Shown: in pieces, positions 1-7,371 of the stretch
Layout: every line of letters starts with the position of its first letter
How positions within the stretch are numbered: the first letter of the stretch is position 1
Assembly (NCBI GenBank): GCA_021738535.1
Contig: JAIPBU010000002.1
Location: forward strand, 1-64,000
Direction: 5' to 3'
Source of the DNA: Bacteroidales bacterium
GTDB lineage: Bacteria; Bacteroidota; Bacteroidia; Bacteroidales; VadinHA17
Length of the DNA stretch: 64,000 nucleotides
Notes under the pieces: generated by a model
The model's database searches: none
What the model was told of the DNA's origin: nothing
Seen by the model: only the letters and a program-made list of their open reading frames with translations
Position numbers and translations under genes: made by a program

Positions 1-27
1 AGTAATGGCTTGTTCTACAATAGTAAA

Positions 28-163
28 ACCCGATTTCTTTCTCATAACTTGAAATTTTGTTAGTGAATAATTTCGAAGTATAGAAAGAATCGGGTACTTT
101 TAATAAAGCTATCCGCGAAGGCGGATTTAGTTCAACAAGTGGTCATAAAACATTGCGCGGATA
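28..163. repeat. Nested inverted repeats upstream of rsgA cassette
   Basis: Positions 28-42 (ACCCGATTTCTTTCT) pair with 82-95 (AGAAAGAATCGGGT) with one bulged base, and 48-56 pair with 70-79 inside them. This gives a long imperfect palindrome. Next comes a tight hairpin, ATCCGC (111-116) with GCGGAT (121-126). A 9-bp inverted repeat, 109-117 with 155-163, overlaps it. No open reading frame is convincing here. Such imperfect palindromes resemble recombination sites of gene cassettes, but no integrase is in the window, so function is unproven. Confidence 0.5.
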
Positions 164-264
164 GTGCTAAATTTGAACGAAATAACAATTACTAAACGGT
201 ATAGCGGTTTGATAGGAAAGTGTTTCGAAATGCGAAACGTTTCATATCACAGGCCGTTGGGCTT
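156..264 (+). repeat. Left copy of ~105-bp direct repeat flanking rsgA
   Basis: This element shares blocks with 1392-1500 at nearly fixed spacing. They are AGTGCTAAATTTGAAC at 163-178 (one mismatch with 1399-1414), TTGATAGG at 209-216 (1445-1452), TTCGAA at 224-229 (1460-1465) and a GTTGGGC-like end at 256-262 (1491-1497). The offsets are 46, 61 and 93 here against 46, 61 and 92 in the other copy. A hairpin GTTTCG/CGAAAC sits at 222-238. The GTTGGGC end fits the GTTRRRY core of integron attC sites, but the matching left core is not clear. Confidence 0.7.
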
Positions 265-287
265 AATACTAAGATAACACCCTGCAA

Positions 288-1382
288 ATGGACAAAAACA
301 TGACCATAGAAGATTTAGGATATAATGACACTTTAGAAAAACTAAGAAAAGAAAATAATCTTGAGGATTTTGAAATTGGACGAGTAATAGCCGAACACAA
401 GGAAAGATATATTGTAAAGAGCGAAAAGGGTGAATTTGAAGCTGAGATTACCGGAAATCTTAGGTTCACAGCTAAAAGTCGAGAAGACTTTCCTGCTGTT
501 GGTGATTGGGTTGCTTTATTAAATTGTGATTCTGACCTTGCAATCATTCATAGCGTTATTCCCCGAACATCAATTCTTTCAAGACAGGCAGTTGGAAAGT
601 TTGGTGAAATGCAAATAATTGCAACAAATATTGATTTTGCACTTTTGGTTCAAGCAGTCGATAGAGATTTTAATATTAACCGACTTGAAAGATATTTGAC
701 TATTTGTTATTCTTCAAAAGTAAGTCCAATTATCGTTCTCACTAAAACCGACTTGATAGAATCTCAAAACCTTAAAGAAATAATTGAGAAAATTAAACAA
801 CGGATAAAGAATATTCCAATTTTTGCTGTCAGCAATGAAACAAAAGACGGTTATGACTCCATCACAGGATTAATAGAGAAAGGAAAGACATATTGCTTAC
901 TTGGCTCTTCGGGTGTAGGTAAATCAACACTGATGAACAATCTGTCAGGCAAGACCATAATGAAAACAAATTCAATAAGTAAAAGCACAAATAAAGGCAG
1001 ACATATAACTAGTCATCGAGAATTAACTGTTATTGAAAGTGGAGGAATACTTATTGATAATCCAGGTATGAGAGAAATTGGAATAATTGATTCCGCAGAT
1101 GGATTCGAAACCGCATTTGATAAGATTTTCAGTTTTTCACAGAAATGTAAATTCACGGATTGTACGCACACTCGTGAGATTGGTTGTGCTGTGATTGAAG
1201 CAGTAGAACAAGGAGAAATTGACAGAAAATCTTATGAGAATTTTTTGAAAATTGAAAGAGAGAAAGACCATTTTGACCTTACTGTTGCCGAAAAAAGGAA
1301 AAAAGAAAAATCCTTTGGGAAAATGGTAAAGAACTTTAAAAATGACATGCAGAAAATAAGTACTAAGCACAACACGCAATAA
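288..1382 (+). CDS. rsgA: Ribosome small-subunit-dependent GTPase A (RsgA/YjeQ)
   Basis: A 364-residue circularly permuted GTPase that checks late 30S ribosomal subunit maturation in the cytoplasm. An N-terminal OB-fold part is followed by G4 (TKTD), then G1 (GSSGVGKST), G3 (DNPG) and a C-terminal zinc-binding knuckle (CKFTDCTHTREIGC). The order G4-G1-G3 is the permuted order typical of the family, and the length is normal to slightly long with a lysine-rich tail. ATG at 288 is used; ATG at 300 is an alternative. Codons are visibly more A/T-rich than in the genes after 1766. The gene lies between two copies of a ~105-bp repeat, which suggests it arrived as a cassette and may be a second rsgA copy rather than the housekeeping one. 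Function is sure; mobility is inference. Confidence 0.93.
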   Translation: MDKNMTIEDLGYNDTLEKLRKENNLEDFEIGRVIAEHKERYIVKSEKGEFEAEITGNLRFTAKSREDFPAVGDWVALLNCDSDLAIIHSVIPRTSILSRQAVGKFGEMQIIATNIDFALLVQAVDRDFNINRLERYLTICYSSKVSPIIVLTKTDLIESQNLKEIIEKIKQRIKNIPIFAVSNETKDGYDSITGLIEKGKTYCLLGSSGVGKSTLMNNLSGKTIMKTNSISKSTNKGRHITSHRELTVIESGGILIDNPGMREIGIIDSADGFETAFDKIFSFSQKCKFTDCTHTREIGCAVIEAVEQGEIDRKSYENFLKIEREKDHFDLTVAEKRKKEKSFGKMVKNFKNDMQKISTKHNTQ

Positions 1383-1391
1383 AAAACATAG

Positions 1392-1500
1392 GGCAGAAAG
1401 TGCTAAAATTGAACAATATAGCATTTAATAAACAGCATGGTAAATTGATAGGTAGGAGCTTCGAATGCCCTAAGTTTCTTACTGACACACGTTAGTGCCA
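1392..1500 (+). repeat. Right copy of ~105-bp direct repeat flanking rsgA
   Basis: Homologous to 156-264 by shared blocks at the same spacing (see that entry). It ends in CACGTTAGTGCC (1488-1499). AGGGCA at 1390-1395 and TGCCCT at 1466-1471 form a short inverted repeat inside it. Together with the left copy it delimits a unit of about 1.24 kb carrying one gene. Confidence 0.7.
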
Positions 1501-1512
1501 AATAATAAAAGT

Positions 1513-1743
1513 ATGAATGTAACGACTGAACATAATGAACGAATGGCAAAAATGACATTTGCATCAGTTTATCCCTATTACCTAACGAAAGTGGAATAAA
1601 AGGGGAGAACAAAAAAAGAGCTTCATCAAGTGATAGAATGGTTGACAGGATTTGATGAAGGTAAATTACAATTGGCATTCAGGATGGATTATACGTTTCG
1701 CCTAAATAAAATATTGTTTAAGTTTGATGCCTGCAAACAGTAA
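1513..1743 (+). pseudogene. DUF2200 family gene remnant with in-frame stop
   Basis: Reading from ATG 1513 gives MAKMTFASVYPYYLTKVE, a stop, then KGRTKKELHQVIEWLTGF in the same frame. I recognise this as the conserved N-terminal half of the DUF2200 family, a small conserved protein of about 110-120 residues without known function. The stop TAA (1597-1599) stands where the family usually has lysine; AAA to TAA is one base change. After the WLTGF block the sequence no longer resembles the family and ends at TAA 1741-1743 after 76 codons, so the C-terminal part is also lost. It follows directly on the right-hand repeat, as a next cassette would. The family call is from memory. Confidence 0.75.
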
Positions 1744-1765
1744 GTTTGAATAAATCTGTAGTGAA

Positions 1766-2665
1766 TTGAAAAAATGGACAGCCGAAAATATAAGCGGGCA
1801 GGATAACAGGAGAGTCATTATTACAGGGGCTAACAGCGGTATAGGGTTTGAGATGGCCAGGGTACTTGCAGGTAAGCGTGCCCGGGTAGTTATGGCATGC
1901 AGGAATCCGGATAAGGCTGAAAAGGCTGCTGCCGGAATCAGGAGGTCTTATCCCGATGCAGACCTGTCAGTAATGCATCTTGATCTGTCTTCACTGGACT
2001 CTGTCAGTACTTTCGCAGCTGATTTTAAGCGAAAGTACAATAGCCTGGATGTGTTAATTAACAACGCCGGTGTTATGGCGACACCATACAGAACCACAAA
2101 GGATGGTTTTGAATGGCAGTTCGGGATTAATCACCTGGGTCATTTTGCACTTACGGGTAAGCTTATTGAAATTCTGATGTCCACACCGGGTTCAAGGGTG
2201 GTTAATATTACAAGCATCGCTCATTTTAATGGTATTATCCATTTTGATGACCTGTCTGCCAGGGAATGGTACAGCCCGATGAAGGCTTACAGGCAATCAA
2301 AGCTGGCCAACCTGCTTTTCAGCAACGAATTGCAATCAAGGCTGGAAAGAAAAAAGGCAGGTGTTATATCTGTGGCAGCTCATCCGGGGCTTAGTTCTAC
2401 AAATATTGTTAAGCTGCCATTTCCTTTGACAGCGCTTAAGGACCTGGTGCTGATGAGTGCACTTAAGGGAGCTCTTCCTGCATTGAAAGGGGCAACAGAT
2501 ATGACTATTAAGGGAGGTGAATATATTGGACCGGCGGGGTTTAAGCAGATGTACGGTTATCCTGCCGTTCTTAAACCACATGAGAAAGCATATGATCCGT
2601 CACTGAGAGAAAAACTGTGGACTGCTTCTGAAGAAATGACAGGGGTTCATTATCCGGTTTTATAG
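1766..2665 (+). CDS. Short-chain dehydrogenase/reductase (retinol dehydrogenase-like SDR)
   Basis: A 299-residue classical SDR, expected to be an NAD(P)(H)-dependent oxidoreductase in the cytoplasm. Visible motifs are the Rossmann turn TGANSGIG near residue 20, NNAG near residue 99, the serine of ITSIAH and the catalytic pair in YRQSK. The start is TTG at 1766: it gives an N-terminus MKKWTAENI that matches related SDRs, and no in-frame ATG lies near it. The substrate cannot be told from sequence; relatives are often called retinol or light-dependent protochlorophyllide reductase-like without evidence. It stands alone, with a bidirectional terminator after it. Confidence 0.88.
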   Translation: MKKWTAENISGQDNRRVIITGANSGIGFEMARVLAGKRARVVMACRNPDKAEKAAAGIRRSYPDADLSVMHLDLSSLDSVSTFAADFKRKYNSLDVLINNAGVMATPYRTTKDGFEWQFGINHLGHFALTGKLIEILMSTPGSRVVNITSIAHFNGIIHFDDLSAREWYSPMKAYRQSKLANLLFSNELQSRLERKKAGVISVAAHPGLSSTNIVKLPFPLTALKDLVLMSALKGALPALKGATDMTIKGGEYIGPAGFKQMYGYPAVLKPHEKAYDPSLREKLWTASEEMTGVHYPVL

Positions 2666-2718
2666 CTGTTAACATTGAGGGATATACAGAGGCTGAATCC
2701 TGGAAAGGATTTGAATAA

Positions 2719-2759
2719 GATTCTTCACTTCGTTAGATTCTTCACTTCGTTCAGAATGA
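2719..2759. repeat. 17-bp tandem repeat (GATTCTTCACTTCGTT) and dispersed intergenic motif
   Basis: GATTCTTCACTTCGTTA (2719-2735) is followed at once by GATTCTTCACTTCGTTC (2736-2752) and CAGAATGAC. The second unit plus tail is similar, in reverse complement, to 38549-38574. This looks like a dispersed intergenic repeat of the genome. Confidence 0.65.
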
Positions 2760-2763
2760 CAAT

Positions 2764-2795
2764 AAAAAAAGGCTACCCGGTTGGGGTAGCCTTTT
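2764..2795. terminator. Bidirectional intrinsic terminator
   Basis: Stem GGCTACCC (2771-2778) with GGGTAGCC (2784-2791), loop GGTTG. It is preceded by seven A and followed by four T, so it can act on both strands. It separates the SDR gene from the convergent rhodanese gene. Confidence 0.85.
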
Positions 2796-2816
2796 CAACA
2801 ATATATTTAAATAATA

Positions 2817-3776
2817 CTATTCGCTAACATAGTTATAGCCTGCGATCATGGTCTCGGCATCCCAGTTTGCTGCAGGCAGGTCGCCGGTAAACATGCTGTT
2901 GGAACCGAATTTCAGCGATTTAACATCATATCCGAGCACTGCAAGGTAAGCAGACACATATGCACTTGTTTGTCCTGTATAGCAATATACAACTACCGTT
3001 TCATCAGTAGGGAGGGTTTTAAGGTCAGTTGCCAGAGTGAGTGACTCTCCGGGAACATAACAAAATGCTCCTTCTATATGTCCTGGAGCAGTATAATGTG
3101 CTACTGGCCAGTAATTTGCAATATGATAATTTGATGGACTGTCTGTTACAGTTGAGGCTCCAATAGCGTAGGCCCCAAAGCCTTCAGTCATAACTGTTTC
3201 TATTCTGCTATCAAGGATTTCTTCTGCTGTCTCAAAACCTGTATTAATCTCAGGAAGATTTCCTTCTTCAGGCTTTGTGTTTTCAGTTGTTTCCAGGAAT
3301 TGTGCATAATAAGTACTCACATTGCCAGACTAACTGTCAAAATCTGAATGCCATGAGGTCATTCCAAATTTCAGTGATTTAACATTAGTATAGCCTGAAA
3401 GTTTAAGCAATGCAGAGCCAAAAGCTGCTGATTGGCCTGAATAGCAAATCACAACTATTTCATCTGACATATTGCTCACATTTGTTTCCACATGAGACAA
3501 AAGATCAGATGCAGCAACGTTAACAGCTCCTTCAATATGCCCGCTGGAAAAATCTGCAGCGCCTCTGATATCAATCATATATGGAGCCTGCTGTGCTGTG
3601 ATTTCACTATAAAGCTCTGTAGCTGTAATATAGGATGGGAGATTGCTGATAGCAACAACACTTTCTACTTCTTGTGATAACAAGTCAGCTTCTACAATCG
3701 GATCTTCTTTCTTACATGAAGAAACGATAATCAACGCGAATAATGCGCTAAAAAAAATGAATTTAGTCTTTCTCAT
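2817..3776 (-). pseudogene. Two-domain rhodanese lipoprotein gene interrupted by in-frame TAG
   Basis: Two halves lie in one reading frame. The first (3776-3330) has a lipoprotein signal (FALIIVSSC) and a rhodanese domain with the active-site loop VICYSGQS. The second (from 3329) has a rhodanese domain with VVYCYTGQTS. Between them is a single TAG (3330-3332), after WHSDFDS and before SGNVSTYYAQF. TGG (Trp) to TAG is one base change, and a Trp at this point would fit related proteins (from memory). Rhodaneses move sulfane sulfur; the lipobox puts this one outside the inner membrane. A GTG at 3320 could restart translation of the second domain, but without a signal peptide. The neighbouring cytochrome is on the same strand 53 bp upstream, so both may serve sulfur or redox metabolism. 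A sequencing error is possible. Confidence 0.75.
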
Positions 3777-3829
3777 AATTATAAAAAATTTTAATAGGTA
3801 TTGGATAATAATTTAATATTCAATAATTT

Positions 3830-5173
3830 TTAATTGGTCCAGTATGATGGCAGTTCATTGTCTACTGTTATATTTCCTGTAGCGTCAACTTCCCAGGAAA
3901 GAAGGTCATCCATAAAGAGATAAAGGTTCTTATTAATAAGCTCACCTCCCTCATTACGTACATGGCAGTTTGTATAGCAGGCATCCTGTGTTTCGGTACG
4001 ACTTGTCCATTTCTGTATATTGTGAGGGGTTGTGAAGTTATAAGTCGGGAATGCTTCAAAATTTGAGTACTCATCCACCCCGTACACTTCCCAGTTATCC
4101 TGGACGGCAAGCGTTCTTCTAACCAGTGTGAACTTAAAACCTTCCTTAGTTTCAGGTATGGGATTAAGAGCTATTTTGTAATCCTGGTATGAAGGTATCC
4201 GTGCTCCGTCACCATGAATATGGCATGCGCCACAGTTATTATAATCCTGTGAATGACATACCTGGCAGTTGAAATCGTCATAGTGCTGGCCATGATACTT
4301 GTTGTCTCCTTTATCATGGCAATCCTGGCACTCAGGTAACTCTGTATATTCATACCTGTGGTCCACTGGCATTCCGTTGCCGTGTAGTTCGGCGCCGGTG
4401 TGGCAGTCTACACATTCAAAGTTAGCCTTTGTCAGGTGTACATCAGGTTCGGTGCCGGCTGCAATACCCAGGTATGCATGTCCACCTCTGGACGTGTGAC
4501 AGCTTATGCAGGTGTTCAGCATGTCCGGGTTCTTTGTAAAATTGTGACCATCTGCCAGTCCGCCACCTGCAATGGGAGGACGGACCACGTGGCAGTTACC
4601 GCAAGTACCGTGGCATGTTGCACAGTTAGCGTTGTATCCCTCTATCTGATGTTGCGGAAGCTGGTCAAAATCTCCGGGTCCGCTGAGACCGCTTCTTATG
4701 GTTACCTTTCTCTTTTGTCCGGTACCGTGGTGCAGGCTGGTGCTGAAATCATCAACAATGTCGCCGTGGCAATCGCCGCATTTCTCTTCATATTGCATGG
4801 AGGGGTGCTTGAGAAAATCGTTTGAGTGGGCAAGTTCCTTGTCGGATGTTTTGTCTACACCATTATGACAGTCAGTACATTCCAGCATATTATGTGTGCC
4901 CGATTTAAAAGCTTCATAACCGTCTCCTTCCATTATTACCCTGTCATAAGGATCGTAATGCGGAGCAGCACCACCACATCCTCCAACAGGGGCTGCCGTG
5001 TCAGGTGAATATACTTCCTGTAAATGTGCATAATCGGTATGACAACCTTCGCAGGTCCCGTAAGGCAAAGTTTCTTTGTCTTTATTTGTCATTTTTGCAC
5101 ATCCTGCAATTAGCAGTGTTACAAAAAGGGGAAGGATTACCGGTTTTAACTTGCTGAATATAATCGTTTTCAT
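3830..5173 (-). CDS. Multiheme c-type cytochrome lipoprotein (11 heme motifs)
   Basis: A 447-residue protein starting at ATG 5173, followed by a lipoprotein signal peptide with lipobox LLIAGC (Cys25). The open frame extends 28 codons further upstream, but those residues have no signal character. There are ten CXXCH motifs (at residues 41, 99, 132, 184, 191, 222, 254, 282, 303, 314) and one CX3CH motif (Cys399-Cys403-His404, CYTNCH). Motifs 4 and 5 are almost joined (CATCHGTCGNCH). The protein should carry electrons in the periplasm or on the outer membrane. It does not match a standard octaheme nitrite or tetrathionate reductase that I can recognise, so it may be an electron conduit or a reductase of unknown substrate. 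The gene is divergent from an Fnr-like regulator, which suggests oxygen- or nitrogen-oxide-responsive control. Confidence 0.88.
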   Translation of the reverse strand: MKTIIFSKLKPVILPLFVTLLIAGCAKMTNKDKETLPYGTCEGCHTDYAHLQEVYSPDTAAPVGGCGGAAPHYDPYDRVIMEGDGYEAFKSGTHNMLECTDCHNGVDKTSDKELAHSNDFLKHPSMQYEEKCGDCHGDIVDDFSTSLHHGTGQKRKVTIRSGLSGPGDFDQLPQHQIEGYNANCATCHGTCGNCHVVRPPIAGGGLADGHNFTKNPDMLNTCISCHTSRGGHAYLGIAAGTEPDVHLTKANFECVDCHTGAELHGNGMPVDHRYEYTELPECQDCHDKGDNKYHGQHYDDFNCQVCHSQDYNNCGACHIHGDGARIPSYQDYKIALNPIPETKEGFKFTLVRRTLAVQDNWEVYGVDEYSNFEAFPTYNFTTPHNIQKWTSRTETQDACYTNCHVRNEGGELINKNLYLFMDDLLSWEVDATGNITVDNELPSYWTN

Positions 5174-5302
5174 AATGCAGTGTTGTGAAAAAATTAACAA
5201 TTGTGTATAATAACCATCACACGCTGTAAAAATTGCTGTTTTAGGGCTAACTGCCAATACGATACCCTATGGCGTGAGTATTGATTTTTATTGCACTGCG
5301 AC

Positions 5303-5326
5303 AGCTAAAAAGCTGATCTATGTCAG
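5303..5326. promoter_or_regulatory. Possible Crp/Fnr-type operator between cytochrome and regulator
   Basis: CTGATCTATGTCAG (5313-5326) has CTGA/TCAG half-sites around six bases, the layout of Crp/Fnr operators. AGCTAAAAAGCT (5303-5314) is a second overlapping palindrome. It lies in the 202-bp divergent region 5174-5375. Weak evidence by sequence alone. Confidence 0.3.
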
Positions 5327-5344
5327 TTTTATGAATTGTTTTTC

Positions 5345-5367
5345 TATCTTTGTACGATAACAAGGAG
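5345..5367 (+). promoter_or_regulatory. Promoter -7 box and ribosome binding site of Crp/Fnr gene
   Basis: TATCTTTG (5345-5352) fits the Bacteroidota -7 element TAnnTTTG. AAGGAG (5362-5367) lies eight bases before ATG 5376, a strong Shine-Dalgarno sequence for this phylum. No clear -33 TTTG was found. Confidence 0.55.
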
Positions 5368-5375
5368 ATACACGG

Positions 5376-6071
5376 ATGGACGAAATTTTAAGATATACTG
5401 CGTGTACAATCAGTTCAAATCATTGTAAGTGTTTTGATAAGCTGACACCTGAGGAGAAAAAGATCCTGGATAAGCACTCTGTTACCATTAAGTACAAGAA
5501 GGGTGAGGTAATATGCAAGCAGGGTAGTTTTGTTTCACAGGTAATGTACGTAGAGCATGGATTGGTAAAAGTATTTCTTGATAATGGTAATAATTCACTG
5601 GTTTTGAAGATCATCCCTGATGGCAATCTTCTGGGACTGGCATCCGTTTCACAGGATTATAAGACCTACCAGTATAATGCAATGGCTTATATTGAGTCAG
5701 ATGTTAAGCAGATTGATATAAATATATTTCGTGAGTTATTGAACAGAAACCCTGAATTTGCAAGGGAGGTAATTGATATCTTAAGTGAAAACAGTGTACA
5801 GATCTATGGCAGGTTTTTCTGTCTTACTCACAAGCAGGCATTTGGAAGGTTAGCCGACATTATATTATGTCTTTCTGAGCGAATATTTAAGAAAAAGACA
5901 TTTGAATTACCTCTCTCCCGCAGGGATCTTGCTGAGCTAGCGGGAATGAGTTCCGAAACTGTTATCAGGATATTAAAGAAGTTTAACGAGGAGGGTCTTA
6001 TCAGTATGAACGGCAAGACATTTATTGTTCACGATTTTGATCGCCTGCAGCAGATCAGTGACAAGGGATAA
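5376..6071 (+). CDS. Crp/Fnr family transcriptional regulator
   Basis: A 231-residue protein with an N-terminal cyclic-nucleotide-binding-like beta-barrel (about 25-145) and a C-terminal winged helix with the Fnr-type signature LSRRDLAELAGMSSETVIRIL (split here across residues near 180-200). Cysteines at 10, 17 and 19 precede the barrel, with another at 47. Fnr uses an N-terminal cysteine group plus one central cysteine for a 4Fe-4S oxygen sensor; here the spacing differs, so a cluster is possible but not shown. The strong RBS supports the start. It is divergent from the multiheme cytochrome gene, its likely target. Related Bacteroidota regulators respond to oxygen or NO. Confidence 0.88.
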   Translation: MDEILRYTACTISSNHCKCFDKLTPEEKKILDKHSVTIKYKKGEVICKQGSFVSQVMYVEHGLVKVFLDNGNNSLVLKIIPDGNLLGLASVSQDYKTYQYNAMAYIESDVKQIDINIFRELLNRNPEFAREVIDILSENSVQIYGRFFCLTHKQAFGRLADIILCLSERIFKKKTFELPLSRRDLAELAGMSSETVIRILKKFNEEGLISMNGKTFIVHDFDRLQQISDKG

Positions 6072-6074
6072 TGC

Positions 6075-6938
6075 TTAATTATGATCGGCCGGCTCCACAT
6101 GTACGGTTGTTTTAATACCCAGTTCTCTGCTTATTTCTTTTTCAATTTTGGTTACAATAGCATGACTTTCTTCTATTGACAGTTTGCCGTTCATTATTAC
6201 ATGAAAAGTCAGCTCCGCGTGATTGACATAATTATGTATCTGGAACTGGTGGGGCCTTATATCAGCTTCTGCATTTTTGTCTACAATCTTTTTTATTTCG
6301 TTAAGAAGTTCATCACTTGGTTTTTCCCCCAGGAGTTTATCAACGGCTTCTTTTACTATCTGGTAGGCTGCATAAATAAGCATTAATGATATTATTATGC
6401 CAAGGGCACTATCGATCCACCATAAGTAGTTTCTGAGCATTATGCCTGCAAGAACAATTACTGAAGACAGTGCATCGGTACGGTGATGCCAGCCATCTGC
6501 CTTCACTGAGAGATTGTTACTTTTACGAGCCAGGTAAAATGCATACTGTGCAAGCCCTTCTTTTACCAGTATAGAGACTATTGTAACAATAATAGCTATT
6601 ATACCGAAGTTTGCAGATCCTCTTTCATTATATTGTATTATGGAGTCTTTTATAAAACCATATGCTATTATGGCAAGAAGGATACCAATAAAAAGTGAAG
6701 CTATAAGCTCCCATCTTCCATGGCCGAAAGGGTGTTCCCTGTCTGCTTTTTTGGAAGAAAGTTTTGTTCCTGCAATAACGATAACTGAACTTGCAGAATC
6801 GGATAGTGTATGCCAGGCATCGGCAATAAGAGCTATTGACCCTGATACCGTACCTGCCCAGAACTTAAGTCCGAAAAGGGCAATGTTTACGACTATAGAG
6901 GCAATACCTTCATAATATCCGGCTTTATTCTTATTCAT
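6075..6938 (-). CDS. Cation diffusion facilitator (CDF) metal exporter
   Basis: A 287-residue inner-membrane transporter of the CDF family, which exports divalent metals in exchange for protons. About six membrane helices fill residues 10-205, followed by a cytoplasmic ferredoxin-like domain (about 205-287). The metal site pairs are visible: His43/Asp47 in DAWHTLSD (helix 2) and His151/Asp155 in HHRTD (helix 5). This HD-HD set is typical of zinc transporters, although iron or cobalt cannot be excluded. The gene is convergent with the Crp/Fnr gene (3-bp gap) and stands alone. TATATTTG on the minus strand (6995-6988) is a possible -7 box. Confidence 0.92.
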   Translation of the reverse strand: MNKNKAGYYEGIASIVVNIALFGLKFWAGTVSGSIALIADAWHTLSDSASSVIVIAGTKLSSKKADREHPFGHGRWELIASLFIGILLAIIAYGFIKDSIIQYNERGSANFGIIAIIVTIVSILVKEGLAQYAFYLARKSNNLSVKADGWHHRTDALSSVIVLAGIMLRNYLWWIDSALGIIISLMLIYAAYQIVKEAVDKLLGEKPSDELLNEIKKIVDKNAEADIRPHQFQIHNYVNHAELTFHVIMNGKLSIEESHAIVTKIEKEISRELGIKTTVHVEPADHN

Positions 6939-7081
6939 ACTGGCAAGGTTTAGGGTCCGGAGATACTTTTATAGGCTAAATTTTATTCAAATATAACATT
7001 TACTGACAAAAAAAAGACCATCTCTCACATGATCGGATTTGCAAGGTGTTTTGGACTATTTTTGATTTATTCTGCCAATAG

Positions 7082-7113
7082 TTTGTGCAGTCGTATAAAC
7101 TGTATTATATTTG
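7082..7113 (+). promoter_or_regulatory. Bacteroidota-type promoter of initiator tRNA
   Basis: TTTG (7082-7085) and TATATTTG (7106-7113) are separated by 20 bases, so their centres are 26 bp apart. This matches the -33/-7 architecture of Bacteroidota housekeeping promoters. The tRNA starts about ten bases downstream. Confidence 0.8.
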
Positions 7114-7122
7114 CACCCACAT

Positions 7123-7194
7123 TGCGGGGTGGAGCAGTGGCAGCTCGTTGGGCTCATAACCCAAAGGTCGGAAGTTCGAATCTTCCCCCCGCTA
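7123..7194 (+). tRNA. tRNA-fMet (initiator), anticodon CAT
   Basis: A 72-nt cloverleaf. The acceptor stem is GCGGGG with CCCCGC, the D stem GAGC/GCTC, the anticodon stem TTGGG/CCCAA with loop CTCATAA (anticodon CAT at 7155-7157), and the T stem GGAAG/CTTCC with loop TTCGAAT. Two features mark it as initiator: position 1 (T) does not pair with position 72 (T), and three G-C pairs stand at the base of the anticodon stem. CCA is not encoded. The unpaired position 1-72 is T-T here, where Bacteroides uses C-A (from memory). Confidence 0.93.
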
Positions 7195-7366
7195 CAAAGA
7201 AAAGCCTTGGCGCGAAGCGCTGAGGCTTTTTTATATGCCGCGTCAAAAACTTGTTTTTGTAAGCAGGCATATAAAAAAGCCTCTCCCATGCCTCGCATGG
7301 TAAGGCTTTTCTTTGTAAAGCAACCCCTCAGAAGATCATGAGCGAAGCGAATAATCTTCTGAGGGG
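7195..7366. repeat. Cluster of nested hairpins after tRNA, including opposed terminators
   Basis: Outer arms CAAAGAAAAGCCTT (7195-7208) and AAGGCTTTTCTTTG (7302-7315) are perfect inverted repeats. Inside are three hairpins. A is AAAAGCCT/AGGCTTTT (7200-7230) with inner GCGC-GAA-GCGC, followed by six T: a plus-strand terminator for the tRNA. B is ATATGCC/GGCATAT (7233-7272) with inner CAAAAAC/GTTTTTG. C is AAAAGCCT/AGGCTTTT (7275-7310) with inner CCATG/CATGG, followed by a T run on the minus strand: a terminator for that strand. A fourth hairpin, 7324-7336 with 7354-7366, has a perfect 13-bp stem and a 17-nt loop containing GAGCGAAGCG. Confidence 0.8.
7200..7232 (+). terminator. Intrinsic terminator of tRNA-fMet
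   Basis: Eight-bp stem AAAAGCCT/AGGCTTTT with an inner GCGC/GCGC stem and a run of six T at 7227-7232, starting six bases after the tRNA. Confidence 0.8.
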
Positions 7367-7371
7367 GAGAG

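Noticed and set aside
1403-1678. 91-codon frame on the minus strand
   Set aside because: It is antisense to the DUF2200 remnant and runs into the repeat; the plus-strand protein match is much stronger.
3330-3332. TAG as a recoded sense codon (for example pyrrolysine)
   Set aside because: TAG ends several normal genes in the window (SDR, long GH130, tatA, DUF4837, sprA), so genome-wide recoding is not supported.
4400-4825. 141-codon frame on the plus strand
   Set aside because: It lies wholly opposite the multiheme cytochrome gene, whose eleven heme motifs prove the minus-strand frame.
5174-5257. 28-codon N-terminal extension of the cytochrome frame
   Set aside because: The signal peptide with lipobox begins at ATG 5173; the extension would bury it.
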